Below are positions 43,919-52,637 of a DNA stretch of 64,000 nucleotides, one piece after another (position 1 is the first letter of the stretch; each line of letters begins with the position of its first letter). The notes beneath the pieces are model-generated. The model worked only from the letters and a program-made list of their open reading frames with translations. It did not search any database and was not told the origin of the DNA. The stretch is from Variovorax beijingensis (lineage in GTDB: Bacteria; Pseudomonadota; Gammaproteobacteria; Burkholderiales; Burkholderiaceae_C): contig NZ_VIVL01000001.1 of NCBI RefSeq assembly GCF_007828835.1, positions 186,001-250,000 of the forward strand, read 5' to 3'. A program made the position numbers and the translations under genes.

Positions 43919-45193
43919 GTGAAACAGTTTCTGCGATTCGTGATCTACGGGCTGCTGGCCCTTGTCGTGACAACGTGCGTTGCTATCTTCCTGATAGTAA
44001 AACTGGTGCTTGCGCCAGCGGCGGGCGAATGGAGCACCACGGTCGAGGCCGGCCCGCTGCGCATGGCGGTGGGCGTGCCGACGGCAGTGCGCCTGGCCAC
44101 CTCGTCCTGGTTCGCGCCGCGGCTGGACGGGCACGCGTTCGACAGCCGGTTCGGCACCCTGCACTTCGCCTGGAAGGACGCGGCGGGCGTGCTCGAAGTG
44201 CGCTGCGCGCCCTGCAGCGCCGAGGTTGCCGCGCTCGGCGCGCAGCCGATCGTGTTCGAGGGCCTGGTCGCCACCGTGAAGCGGGACGGCAACACGCTGG
44301 CCGGCACCATCGAGGCCACGCCCCGCAGCGCCGACGCGGCCGCCATGCTCCAGGGCCAATGGGAAGGACACCTCCCGCCCAAGGGCAGGGGCCTGCAGCT
44401 CAGCGCCGACATCAAGGACGCACCGATTGCCCGCTGGTATGCCGTGCTCGCGCCCAACCTGCCCGAGCTGCAGCGCGCCCGCATCGGCGGCACGCTGGCG
44501 CTGCGCGGGCAGGTCATGCTGCCCGAGGCCACATTCACGGTGCAGCCCACAGTCAGCCAGTTCACCGTCGAGGGGCTGGGCACCGAAGCCATGCTCGGCG
44601 CGCGCACCAGTTGCGGCGCACCGTCGAAGCTGGCCAACGACAGCTGGCTGGCGCGCGCCGTCATCGCGGCCGAAGACCAGCGCTTCTTCACCCACGCCGG
44701 CTACGACCTGACGGAAATCGTCGCGTCCATCGACAACAACCAGAAGGAAGGCCAGCCCAAGCGCGGCGGCAGCACGCTGACGCAGCAGCTCGCCAAGATG
44801 CTGGTGACCGGCAGCGACCGCACGGCGGAACGCAAGCTGCGCGAGCTGCTCTACGCGGTCGAAATGGAACAGACGCTGGGCAAGGCGCGCATCCTGCAGC
44901 TCTACCTGGACAACGCGCCGTGGGGCGGCAACCTGTGCGGCGCCGAAGCCGCCGCCCGGCGCTATTTCAAGCGCTCCGCGCGCAGCCTGGAGCCCGCGCA
45001 GGCGGTCTGGCTCGCGTCCATGCTGCACAAGCCGCAGGCGGTGCTCGAGCAATGGCGGCGCGACGGGCAGATCGACCCGGACCGTACCAAATGGGTCGCC
45101 GAGAGCGTGCGCGGCATCAGCCGCAACCAGCGCGAGTCACTGCTCAAGAGCGTGGCGGCCGCCAGATTCACCGCACCGGAGGCTTTTCCATGA
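43919..45193 (+). CDS. monofunctional peptidoglycan transglycosylase-like protein
   Basis: A 424-residue protein: N-terminal span at about 8-32, an unrecognised region (about 35-215), then a GT51-type transglycosylase domain with catalytic Glu252 in VIAAEDQRFFTHAGYD, KRGGSTLTQQLAKMLV and YLDNAPWGGNLCGAE. No transpeptidase domain. It thus resembles MtgA/PBP GT domains with a novel N-terminal half. The GTG start lies 10 bases after the EpsI-like gene. Its stop overlaps the next start (ATGA). It places a cell-wall polymerase in the exosortase operon. Confidence 0.8.
   Translation: MKQFLRFVIYGLLALVVTTCVAIFLIVKLVLAPAAGEWSTTVEAGPLRMAVGVPTAVRLATSSWFAPRLDGHAFDSRFGTLHFAWKDAAGVLEVRCAPCSAEVAALGAQPIVFEGLVATVKRDGNTLAGTIEATPRSADAAAMLQGQWEGHLPPKGRGLQLSADIKDAPIARWYAVLAPNLPELQRARIGGTLALRGQVMLPEATFTVQPTVSQFTVEGLGTEAMLGARTSCGAPSKLANDSWLARAVIAAEDQRFFTHAGYDLTEIVASIDNNQKEGQPKRGGSTLTQQLAKMLVTGSDRTAERKLRELLYAVEMEQTLGKARILQLYLDNAPWGGNLCGAEAAARRYFKRSARSLEPAQAVWLASMLHKPQAVLEQWRRDGQIDPDRTKWVAESVRGISRNQRESLLKSVAAARFTAPEAFP
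43980..44000. repeat. dispersed palindrome, copy 2 (inside coding sequence)
   Basis: TTGCTATC (43980-43987) and GATAGTAA (43993-44000) form an inverted repeat with one mismatch. It lies within the transmembrane codons (VAIFLIVK) of the transglycosylase gene, so here the palindrome has become or replaced coding DNA. Confidence 0.5.
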
Positions 45194-45942
45194 ACGAGGT
45201 CGAAGCCATCGAGCGCGCCACCGTGGCCGCCGTTTCGCCGCTGGCCGTCGAAGAGCTCGACGGCTGGCTGCTGCCCTTCGACGATGGCACCGTCAAGCGC
45301 GCCAGGTCGGCCGTTCCGCTGCACCGCGAACCGGTCGCAGGCCGCACGATCGACCGCATCGAGGACCGCTACGACCGCCGCCAGTTCGTGCCCGCGTTCC
45401 GCCTGGCCGATGTGCCCTCTTTCGTGGCGCTGCAGTCCGAGCTGGAGCAGCGGCACTACGTCGGCGACTCGCCGACCTGCGTGCAGATCGGCTCCGCACT
45501 GCGCATGCGCGAGGTGGCGCCGGCCGGCGCCGCGCTGGCCGACGTCGACCTTGCGCCCGACGACGCCTGGGCCACCCTGTTCCTCGGCGAGGGCTTCGAT
45601 CCCGTGGACGGCGCCCACCGCGTGCGGGCGCTGTCGCGCGCCCAGGGCTCGCTCTATGCCAGCGTGCGCGAGGGCCGCCGGACCGTCGCGGCGGGCGCCA
45701 TGGCCTTCGGCCACGGGTGGGCCAGCGTGCACGGCATGCGAACCGAGCAGTCGCAGCGCGGCCGGGGCCTGGCCGGGCGCGTGCTGGCGGGCCTCGCGCG
45801 GGCCGCACTCGAGCGCGGCTTCGAGCGCGTGTTCCTGCAGGTCGACGCGCACAACATGGCCGCCCACGCGCTCTACCGGCGTGCCGGTTTCTCGACGCAG
45901 TGGCAGTACCGCTACTGGCAGCGCCAGCAGTGGCCGCGCTGA
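45190..45942 (+). CDS. GNAT family N-acetyltransferase (exosortase operon)
   Basis: A 250-residue protein with a C-terminal GNAT fold. The CoA-binding loop is MRTEQSQRGRGLAGRVLAGLARAALERGF (about residues 183-211) followed by VFLQVDAHNMAAHALYRRAGF. The N-terminal 130 residues are less conserved and may be a second, degenerate GNAT-like half. Its start overlaps the upstream transglycosylase stop by four bases, so it is the last gene of the VIT/exosortase operon. Substrate unknown. Confidence 0.78.
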   Translation: MNEVEAIERATVAAVSPLAVEELDGWLLPFDDGTVKRARSAVPLHREPVAGRTIDRIEDRYDRRQFVPAFRLADVPSFVALQSELEQRHYVGDSPTCVQIGSALRMREVAPAGAALADVDLAPDDAWATLFLGEGFDPVDGAHRVRALSRAQGSLYASVREGRRTVAAGAMAFGHGWASVHGMRTEQSQRGRGLAGRVLAGLARAALERGFERVFLQVDAHNMAAHALYRRAGFSTQWQYRYWQRQQWPR

Positions 45943-46021
45943 AGCCGCAGCAGCGCGCCGAGGCAGATTCCGCAATTCCTACCGGGTGGCGCGGTCGGGC
46001 GGTTAGTGCCACCATGGCTGC

Positions 46022-46921
46022 ATGACGAATGCAAACCACCACGCCAACCACCCGACCGATCCCGTGGCCACGCCGCGCGGCATCGACCACATCGTGGCCG
46101 GTGTTTCCACCAGCGATGGCGACGGCGTCAAACTCACCCGCGTGCTGCAGCAGCCGCTGCAGAAAAGGCTCGACCCCTACCTGATGCTCGACGCCTTCGG
46201 CAGCGACAACCCGGGCGACTACATCGGCGGCTTTCCCAGCCATCCGCACCGCGGTTTCGAAACCGTGACCTACATGATCGCGGGCCGCATGCGGCACCGC
46301 GACAGCGCCGGCCACGAAGGGCTGCTGCAGAACGGCGGCGTGCAATGGATGACGGCCGGCCGCGGGCTCGTCCACAGCGAACTGCCCGAGCAGGAGGACG
46401 GCCTGATGGAAGGCTTCCAGCTCTGGCTCAACCTGCCCGCCAAGGACAAGATGCGCGAGCCCTGGTATCGCGACATCCAGAGCGAGGAGATTCCGGAATA
46501 CACCACCGCGGCGGGCGTGCACGTGCGCGTGATCGCGGGGGCGAGCCACGGCATCGAGGGTGCGGTTCGGCGCGAGCACACCGAGCCGCTCTACCTCGAC
46601 ATCACCCTGCCGCCCGGCACCGAGTTCGCCCATCCCCTGCCGGACGACCACAACGCGCTCGTCTATGCATTCCGCGAGTCGGTGTGGATCGCGGGCAGCG
46701 AGGTGCCCACGCGCCGCATGGCCATTCTTGCGAACGATCCCGGCAGCGATGGCGTGGTGCTGCGCGCCGGGGCCACCAACCACAGCCCGGCGCGCGCATT
46801 GCTGATCGCCGGCAAGCCGCTGCACGAGCCGATCGCGCAGTACGGCCCGTTCGTGATGAACACGCAGGAGCAGCTCAGGCAGGCCATGGAGGACTTCCAG
46901 AGCGGCAAGTTCGGCGCTTGA
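46022..46921 (+). CDS. pirin family protein
   Basis: A 299-residue bicupin of the pirin family (YhaK/YhhW/quercetinase-like). The N-terminal cupin carries the metal ligands His74 and His76 in HPHRGFETVTYM, His118 and Glu120 in GLVHSELP, all conserved. LNLPAKDKM follows. Pirins are iron-binding, with quercetin 2,3-dioxygenase or redox-regulator activities in some members. It is alone or paired with the downstream flavoprotein (75 bp away). Confidence 0.88.
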   Translation: MTNANHHANHPTDPVATPRGIDHIVAGVSTSDGDGVKLTRVLQQPLQKRLDPYLMLDAFGSDNPGDYIGGFPSHPHRGFETVTYMIAGRMRHRDSAGHEGLLQNGGVQWMTAGRGLVHSELPEQEDGLMEGFQLWLNLPAKDKMREPWYRDIQSEEIPEYTTAAGVHVRVIAGASHGIEGAVRREHTEPLYLDITLPPGTEFAHPLPDDHNALVYAFRESVWIAGSEVPTRRMAILANDPGSDGVVLRAGATNHSPARALLIAGKPLHEPIAQYGPFVMNTQEQLRQAMEDFQSGKFGA

Positions 46922-46996
46922 TGTAGTCGCAGGCCTACCGAAAATCGGCATCGCCCGCAGGTCACGGGCGCACGGATGGGGCATAGATTGGCCGCC

Positions 46997-48088
46997 ATGC
47001 CCCACCGCACGATCAAAGCCCCCGAGGTCCGCAAGGGACAGGCACCCGAAACACTGAAGCGCGACCAGTTCCACGAGCGCTTCATGCAGCCGTTCCAGGA
47101 CCCTGCCTTCCAGTCCGAAAAGGAGGCGCTGCAGCGCATCGAGCTCATCGCATGGGAGGCCTACGAACAGGGCCGCAAGGCGCCCGTCACGCGCAAGGCC
47201 GGACCCGGCCATGCCGACCCCGACTACGAACTTTCGGTCGACTGGCTCGAAGCCAGGGCGCGCATCAACGCTGCGCAGGCCGCCTGGGGCCAGGCGCAGA
47301 CGAAGTCGCGCGTGCTGCTGGTCAACGGCTCGCCGCGCAACGACGGCACCTGCCCGGGGGAGATCTCCAAGAGCTGGCGGCTGCTGCAGCTCGCGCGCGA
47401 AGTGCTCGATGGCTGCGGCATTGACGTCGACGTGCTCGACCTGAGCCTGCTCGCCTCCGACTACGGGCGCCACATCCATCCCTGCAAGGGCTGCGTGTCC
47501 ACCGCCATGCCGCTGTGCCACTGGCCCTGCAGCTGCTATCCCAACCATGCAATGCGCCAGACCGGCGACTGGATGAACGAGATCTACGAGCGCTGGGTGG
47601 CCGCGCACGGCGTGATCCTGTTCACGCCCACGCACTGGTACCAGTCCGCCAGTCCGCTCAAGCTCATGACCGACCGGCTGGTATGCGCCGACGGCGGCAA
47701 CCCCGACCCCACCAGCACCCACGGCAAGAAGCCCGATGAAGCCAAGGCCCTCGAGCTCCAGGGCTGGGGCTATCCCAAGCACCTGGCGGGACGGGTCTAC
47801 GGGCTGGTGGTGCACGGCGACGTGGCCGGCGCCGAGAGCGTGCGGCGCAACCTGTCGGACTGGCTCGACTGGATGGGCCTGGTCGACGCGGGCGCGCAGG
47901 CCCGGCTCGACCGCTACATCGGCTACTACGAGCCCTACGCAACCAGCCACGACAGCCTCGATGCCGATGAAGGCGTGCAGGAGGAAGTGCGCAACGTGGC
48001 CCGTGCCGTGGCACTGGCCGTGGGCGAACTGCGCGCGGGCAAGCTGCAGCGGCCCGATCGCGGATTGAAGCCGCCAAGGCCCAAGTAA
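46997..48088 (+). CDS. flavodoxin-like NAD(P)H-dependent oxidoreductase with Cys cluster
   Basis: A 363-residue protein. A charged N-terminal extension of about 100 residues precedes a flavodoxin-like domain with VLLVNGSPRNDGTC at about 107-120, the FMN phosphate loop. A compact cysteine set follows: Cys163, Cys166, Cys174, Cys178 and Cys180 (CX2CX7CX3CXC), reminiscent of iron-sulfur flavoproteins. TPTHWYQSASPLKLMTDRL is the usual NADPH_dh2-like stretch. An Fe-S cluster is inferred, not shown. ATG 46976 is an alternative start. Confidence 0.75.
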   Translation: MPHRTIKAPEVRKGQAPETLKRDQFHERFMQPFQDPAFQSEKEALQRIELIAWEAYEQGRKAPVTRKAGPGHADPDYELSVDWLEARARINAAQAAWGQAQTKSRVLLVNGSPRNDGTCPGEISKSWRLLQLAREVLDGCGIDVDVLDLSLLASDYGRHIHPCKGCVSTAMPLCHWPCSCYPNHAMRQTGDWMNEIYERWVAAHGVILFTPTHWYQSASPLKLMTDRLVCADGGNPDPTSTHGKKPDEAKALELQGWGYPKHLAGRVYGLVVHGDVAGAESVRRNLSDWLDWMGLVDAGAQARLDRYIGYYEPYATSHDSLDADEGVQEEVRNVARAVALAVGELRAGKLQRPDRGLKPPRPK

Positions 48089-48235
48089 GCCACGCCGCGG
48101 GCGCGAAGAGCCTGCGCGTTCATGATTCTTTACGCACGCTCACTTCCGGCTCACCTCGCCGATACAGAGGTCTTCCACACTTCGTCTCACCTGCTGCCCA
48201 TTGGCGGCGGGCTTCTTCGAAAGGAAGCACTTCTC

Positions 48236-48808
48236 ATGATCTCTCTTCGCCAACGCATCGTCTGGGCCAGCCTTCTGGGCTCGGCCGCCCTCGCCTCTTC
48301 GGGCGCCTTTGCACAACAGGCTCCGGCGGCATCCGGCACTTCGACTTCCACGCCCACCGCCGCCGTTGCGCAGGCCGAGGGCAGCGCAGCACCCAAGGCG
48401 CAGCACAAGCGCATGGACCCGGCACAGCGCATGGAGCGCATGCAGGAGCACCGCGCCAAGCGGCTTGCCGCGCTGAAGGAAAAGCTCAAGCTGAACGCCG
48501 GACAGGAAAGCGCGTGGAACACGTTCGCAGCGGCCAGCCAGCCGCCGGCCGGGGCCCGTGCGCAGCGCATGGACCGTGCGGAATTCGCCAAGCTCACCAC
48601 GCCCGAGCGGCTGGAGCGCATGCAGGCCCGCCAGGCCGAGCGCAGCGCCAGGTTCGCCAAGCGCGCCGAAGCCACCAAAGCCTTCTATGCGGCGCTGACG
48701 CCCGAGCAGCAGAAGACCTTCGACGCGGAGACGGTGCACGTCGGCATGCATGGCCACCGCGGCCACCATGGTCACGGCGCCACTGACGGGCAACCCGCCA
48801 AGAGCTGA
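48236..48808 (+). CDS. Spy/CpxP-like periplasmic protein
   Basis: A 190-residue exported protein with a signal peptide (about 1-27) and an LTXXQ-like helical core: RMERMQEHRAKRLAALKEKLKLNAGQESAW and RMQARQAERSARFAKRAEATKAFYAALTPEQQKTFD. The C-terminal 20 residues are His/Gly-rich (MHGHRGHHGHG), which suggests metal binding. Spy proteins are periplasmic chaperones under envelope-stress control. AAGGAAG precedes ATG 48236. A 13-bp terminator follows. Confidence 0.78.
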   Translation: MISLRQRIVWASLLGSAALASSGAFAQQAPAASGTSTSTPTAAVAQAEGSAAPKAQHKRMDPAQRMERMQEHRAKRLAALKEKLKLNAGQESAWNTFAAASQPPAGARAQRMDRAEFAKLTTPERLERMQARQAERSARFAKRAEATKAFYAALTPEQQKTFDAETVHVGMHGHRGHHGHGATDGQPAKS

Positions 48809-48842
48809 CCATCATCAGGGCGCCGGAAGCGGCGCCCCCATG

Positions 48843-48881
48843 AAGAAAGCCCGCGATGCCTCGAGCACCGCGGGCTTTCTT
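48843..48881. terminator. bidirectional rho-independent terminator
   Basis: AAGAAAGCCCGCG (48843-48855) pairs with CGCGGGCTTTCTT (48869-48881) over 13 bp, between the Spy-like gene and the converging gene ending at 48895. Confidence 0.8.
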
Positions 48882-48894
48882 CGTACATGGACGG

Positions 48895-49323
48895 CTATTG
48901 GGGCGTGCCGGTCCTTTCGATCGGGTTGGTGGGCACGTCCGGCCGCTCGCCGCGCTGACCGAAATGGGGCTTGGGCTTGCGGGCCAGCTGGCTCACCTCG
49001 GCGCGCGACATCTCGCCGGTGGGTTGCGGCATCGCGTTCGGCTGCCCGTTCATGGTGGTGGTCGCCTCGCCCTTGGGCACCAGGTTGTTGGTGTTGTTGC
49101 GATTGTGGGCGCGCGCCTCGGCCTTCACGGCTTCGCGCGACACCGGCATGTTGGCGTCGGGGCGCTGCGGCGGGTTGGGCACGCCGGCAGGCGTCTGCGT
49201 GCTGGCCTGGCCGCCCACGGCCGGGTCCGGCTGGGCGGGTATCGATGTGGCTTGCGCCATGGCGGCACCGGCCGCGGCCATCAGGCCGGCCAGCGCCGTG
49301 GCGCGAAGGATTGCGTGCTTCAT
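48895..49323 (-). CDS. exported hypothetical protein, 142 aa
   Basis: Signal peptide about 1-23 (MKHAILRATALAGLMAAAGAAMA), then a Pro/Gln/Asn-rich, low-complexity mature chain with a hydrophilic helical centre (VSREAVKAEARAHNRNNTNNL). AAAGGAA precedes the ATG at good spacing. No family recognised. The 208-base gap to the next gene (49532) shows no other gene. Confidence 0.65.
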   Translation of the reverse strand: MKHAILRATALAGLMAAAGAAMAQATSIPAQPDPAVGGQASTQTPAGVPNPPQRPDANMPVSREAVKAEARAHNRNNTNNLVPKGEATTTMNGQPNAMPQPTGEMSRAEVSQLARKPKPHFGQRGERPDVPTNPIERTGTPQ

Positions 49324-49531
49324 GGTGCGTTCCTTTGAAAGTGATGATGAATAAGACCGCTGGCTTGTTTCCCGCAGCCTGAAAACCACCGTAGGAGGCC
49401 CCCCATGCGCCCCGTGTCGGGGTGTGGCAGGCCTGCCTGTAGGAGCCGGCCGTCGCCTGGTGAAAGGCGGCAAAGAAGGTGGCGCGTTCCTACAGGCGCG
49501 CCGGGCGCGGCAACGTACAACCACAACACCG

Positions 49532-50314
49532 ATGTCTTCCTCACCGATTCCACTTGCCGCCGCAGCGCCGACTTCGCTCAAGGTCATGACGGTGAACACC
49601 CACAAGGGCTTCACCGCGCTCAACCGCAAGTTCATCCTGCCGGAGCTGCGCGACGCAGTGCGCACGGTGGGAGCCGACGTGGTGTTCCTGCAGGAAGTGC
49701 TCGGCACCCATTCGCGCCACTCGCGCAAGGTCAACAACTGGCCCGAGGCGCCGCACTATGAGTTCCTGGCCGACACCATGTGGCCGCAGTTCGCCTACGG
49801 GCGCAACGCCGTGTACCCGAGGGGCCATCACGGCAACGCGGTGCTGTCCAAGTTTCCGATCGTGCATTTCCGCAACCACGACGTGTCGGTGGCCGGGCCC
49901 GAAAAGCGCGGCCTGCTCCATTGCGTGCTGCGGCTGCCGGGCCGCACGGTCGACGTCCATGCGATCTGCGCGCATCTCGGCCTGGCCGAGGCGCACCGGC
50001 AGCAGCAGCTGGAACTGCTGCTGCACATCGTGCGCGACGAGGTGCCGGCCGATGCGCCGCTGATCGTCGCGGGCGACTTCAACGACTGGCGCGGCCGTGC
50101 CCACCAGGTGCTGGAGGAAGGCGCCGCGCTGCGCGAGGTTTTCGTGCATGCGAACGGCTCGGCCGCCAAGACCTTTCCGGCGCGCTTTCCGCTGCTGCCG
50201 CTGGACCGCATCTATGTTCGCAACGCGGGCGTGCACGCGCCCGTGGTGCTGCCGCGCAAGCCCTGGTCGCACCTGTCGGACCACGCGCCGCTGGTGGCGA
50301 ACATCGATCTTTGA
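49532..50314 (+). CDS. ybhP: endonuclease/exonuclease/phosphatase family protein, YbhP-like
   Basis: A 260-residue EEP-fold enzyme with [11 protein letters not shown] at about 19-29, [10 protein letters not shown] (metal-binding Glu), [27 protein letters not shown] and the terminal [10 protein letters not shown]. It matches YbhP of E. coli, which sits with clsB and ybhN; a phosphodiesterase role in lipid metabolism is inferred from that. The upstream in-frame start at 49424 is less likely; ATG 49532 gives the family N-terminus. Confidence 0.8.
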   Translation: MSSSPIPLAAAAPTSLKVMTVNTHKGFTALNRKFILPELRDAVRTVGADVVFLQEVLGTHSRHSRKVNNWPEAPHYEFLADTMWPQFAYGRNAVYPRGHHGNAVLSKFPIVHFRNHDVSVAGPEKRGLLHCVLRLPGRTVDVHAICAHLGLAEAHRQQQLELLLHIVRDEVPADAPLIVAGDFNDWRGRAHQVLEEGAALREVFVHANGSAAKTFPARFPLLPLDRIYVRNAGVHAPVVLPRKPWSHLSDHAPLVANIDL

Positions 50315-50347
50315 AGCGGGCCCCACCCATGACCTGCGGTGAACGCC

Positions 50348-51625
50348 ATGGATAACGTCGGCCGATGGGTGGGCGGCAACCGCATTGCGCTGCTCGAGAA
50401 CGGCGAGGAGTTCTTCCCGCGCGTGTTCGATGCCATTCGGGAGGCGCAGCGCGAAGTCATCATCGAGACCTTCATCCTGTTCGAGGACAAGGTGGGCCTT
50501 GCGCTGCATGCCGCCATGCGCTCGGCGGCCCAGCGCGGCGTGAAGATCGACCTGATGGTCGACGGCTTTGGCTCGCCGGACCTGTCGCGCGAATTCATCG
50601 CGGAGTTGAGCGCCGTGGGCGTGCGGGTGCGGGTGTTCGATCCAGGGCAGCGCATCCTCGGCCAGCGGCTCAACGTGTTTCGGCGGATGCACCGCAAGAT
50701 CGTGGTGGTCGATGGCGAACTCGCGTTCGTGGGCGGCATCAACTATTCGGCCGACCATCTGCTGGACTTCGGGCCCAAGGCCAAGCAGGACTACGCGGTG
50801 GAGCTGCGCGGGCCCGTCGTGGCGCAGATCCACCAGTTCGTGCTGCGCGCCATCGCGCTCGGCGACAAGGGGCCGCGCTGGTTCCGACGCCGGCTCAAGC
50901 AGGCGCCGCCCGTCGACCGGGAGCCTGTCGGCGATGTGGAGGCGGTGCTCATCACGCGCGACAACCGCCGCCACACCGGCGACGTCGAACGCGAATACCT
51001 GGCCGCGATCCGCGCCGCGCGCAAGCGCATCGTGATTGCCAACGCGTATTTCTTTCCCGGCTACAGGCTCATCAAGGAGTTGCGCCGTGCGGCCCGGCGC
51101 GGCGTGGATGTGCGGCTCATCCTGCAGGGCGAGCCCGACATGCCGATCGTCAAGACGGCCGCCACCATGCTCTACCACCACCTGCTGCATGCGGGCGTGC
51201 GCATCTACGAATACTGCGACCGCCCGCTGCATGCCAAGGTCGCGCTGATGGACGACGAGTGGAGCACGGTCGGCTCGAGCAATCTCGATCCGCTGAGCCT
51301 GTCGCTCAACCTGGAGGCCAACGTGTTCGCGCGCGGCAAGGCCTTCAACCAGCTGCTGTGGGAGCGCATGGACAAGCTGATGCGCGAGAGCTGCCAGCAG
51401 ATCGGCGTGGCCGACCTGGAGACCGGATGGAGCGGCTGGCGGCTGGCGCGCAGCTTCTTCATCTTCCACTTCCTGCGCTGGTATCCGTCGTGGCTGGGCT
51501 GGCTGCCGCGGCAGGTGCCGCGCCTCACCCCGGCCGAGGCCACCGAGCTTGCAGAGAAGCGCGAAAAACGCGAAAAGCGCGAGGCTGCCGGCGACAACGG
51601 GGCCACGCCGACGGAAGCGGCATGA
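50348..51625 (+). CDS. clsB: cardiolipin synthase B (ClsB/YbhO-like)
   Basis: A 425-residue phospholipase-D superfamily enzyme with two HKD motifs: HRKIVVVDGELAFVGG in the N-terminal half and HAKVALMDDEWSTVGSSNLD in the C-terminal half. ClsB condenses phosphatidylglycerol to cardiolipin or, with other substrates, makes related lipids at the membrane. A GTG at 50339 is an alternative start. A Lys/Arg/Glu-rich tail of 30 residues ends it. It forms a ybhP-clsB-ybhN row, with 33 bp after ybhP. Confidence 0.9.
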   Translation: MDNVGRWVGGNRIALLENGEEFFPRVFDAIREAQREVIIETFILFEDKVGLALHAAMRSAAQRGVKIDLMVDGFGSPDLSREFIAELSAVGVRVRVFDPGQRILGQRLNVFRRMHRKIVVVDGELAFVGGINYSADHLLDFGPKAKQDYAVELRGPVVAQIHQFVLRAIALGDKGPRWFRRRLKQAPPVDREPVGDVEAVLITRDNRRHTGDVEREYLAAIRAARKRIVIANAYFFPGYRLIKELRRAARRGVDVRLILQGEPDMPIVKTAATMLYHHLLHAGVRIYEYCDRPLHAKVALMDDEWSTVGSSNLDPLSLSLNLEANVFARGKAFNQLLWERMDKLMRESCQQIGVADLETGWSGWRLARSFFIFHFLRWYPSWLGWLPRQVPRLTPAEATELAEKREKREKREAAGDNGATPTEAA

Positions 51626-51665
51626 GCGCCCACCGGCCGTTCCGAAAGCGCATGGAGGCCGCCCA

Positions 51666-52637
51666 GTGACCACACGCACCGCGAGACTCGCACGCCGGCC
51701 CTGGTGGCCCTGGCTGCGGCGCAGCGCGGTCTGGGCCTTCTTCGGCCTGATCGCCTGGCTGCTCGTGAGCCAGGCGCGTTCCATCGACTGGCAGGAGGTG
51801 TTCGATGCCATGCGCGCGCTGCCCGCGGCCACGCTGTGGCTGGCCGGCGCGCTGGCGGCCGGCAGCTTTGCCACCTACAGCACTTACGACCTGCTGGGCC
51901 GCCATCTCACGCGCCATCCGCTCGGCGCCCGCACCGTCATGGGCGTGACCTTCATCAGCTATGCCTTCAACCTCAACCTCGGTTCGCTGGTGGGCGGCGT
52001 GGCGTTCCGCTACCGGCTCTACTCGCGGCTGGGCCTTCCCAACGGCACCATCACGCGCGTGCTCGGCTTCAGCATGCTGACCAACTGGCTCGGCTACCTG
52101 GTGGTGGCCGGCCTGGCCTTCTGCTTCTGGCCACTGGCGCTGCCGGCCGAATGGAAGGTCGGCAATGGCGGGCTGCGCATCCTGGGCGCGGTGCTGCTGC
52201 TGCTGGCCGCGGGCTACTTCGTGCTGTGCGCCCTGGCCAGCGGGCACGTGTTCCGGCTGCGCCACTATCCGTTCAAGGTGCCCTCTCTTCGGATGGCCTG
52301 GCTGCAGCTGGCCATGTCGTGCCTGAACTGGGCGCTGATCGGCAGCGTGATCTGGGTCCTGCTGCAGGGCGCGGTGGCCTACCACACGGTGCTCGCGGTG
52401 CTGCTGGTGGCCGCCGTGGCCGGCGTGGTCACGCACGTGCCGGCGGGCCTGGGCGTACTGGAGGCGGTGTTCCTTGCCCTGCTCTCGCATGAGGTGGCGC
52501 AAGGCCGGCTGCTGGGCGTGCTGCTGGTCTACCGCGGTCTCTACTATCTGTTGCCGCTGGGCGTGGCCACGGTGGCCTACTTCGTCACTGAACTGCGCGC
52601 GCGGCGCTGGCGGCATACCGCGCCGTTGAAGCGCTAG
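51666..52637 (+). CDS. ybhN: YbhN-like UPF0104/LPG-synthase-type membrane protein
   Basis: A 323-residue protein with about seven to eight membrane spans and the UPF0104/LPG_synthase_TM signature TFISYAFNLNLGSLVGGVAFRYRLYSRLG (about 95-123) and VVTHVPAGLGVLEAVFLALL. It may move or flip lipid substrates. GGAGG before the GTG at 51666 gives the start. Its 3' end overlaps the convergent pagL end by four bases. Confidence 0.85.
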   Translation: MTTRTARLARRPWWPWLRRSAVWAFFGLIAWLLVSQARSIDWQEVFDAMRALPAATLWLAGALAAGSFATYSTYDLLGRHLTRHPLGARTVMGVTFISYAFNLNLGSLVGGVAFRYRLYSRLGLPNGTITRVLGFSMLTNWLGYLVVAGLAFCFWPLALPAEWKVGNGGLRILGAVLLLLAAGYFVLCALASGHVFRLRHYPFKVPSLRMAWLQLAMSCLNWALIGSVIWVLLQGAVAYHTVLAVLLVAAVAGVVTHVPAGLGVLEAVFLALLSHEVAQGRLLGVLLVYRGLYYLLPLGVATVAYFVTELRARRWRHTAPLKR

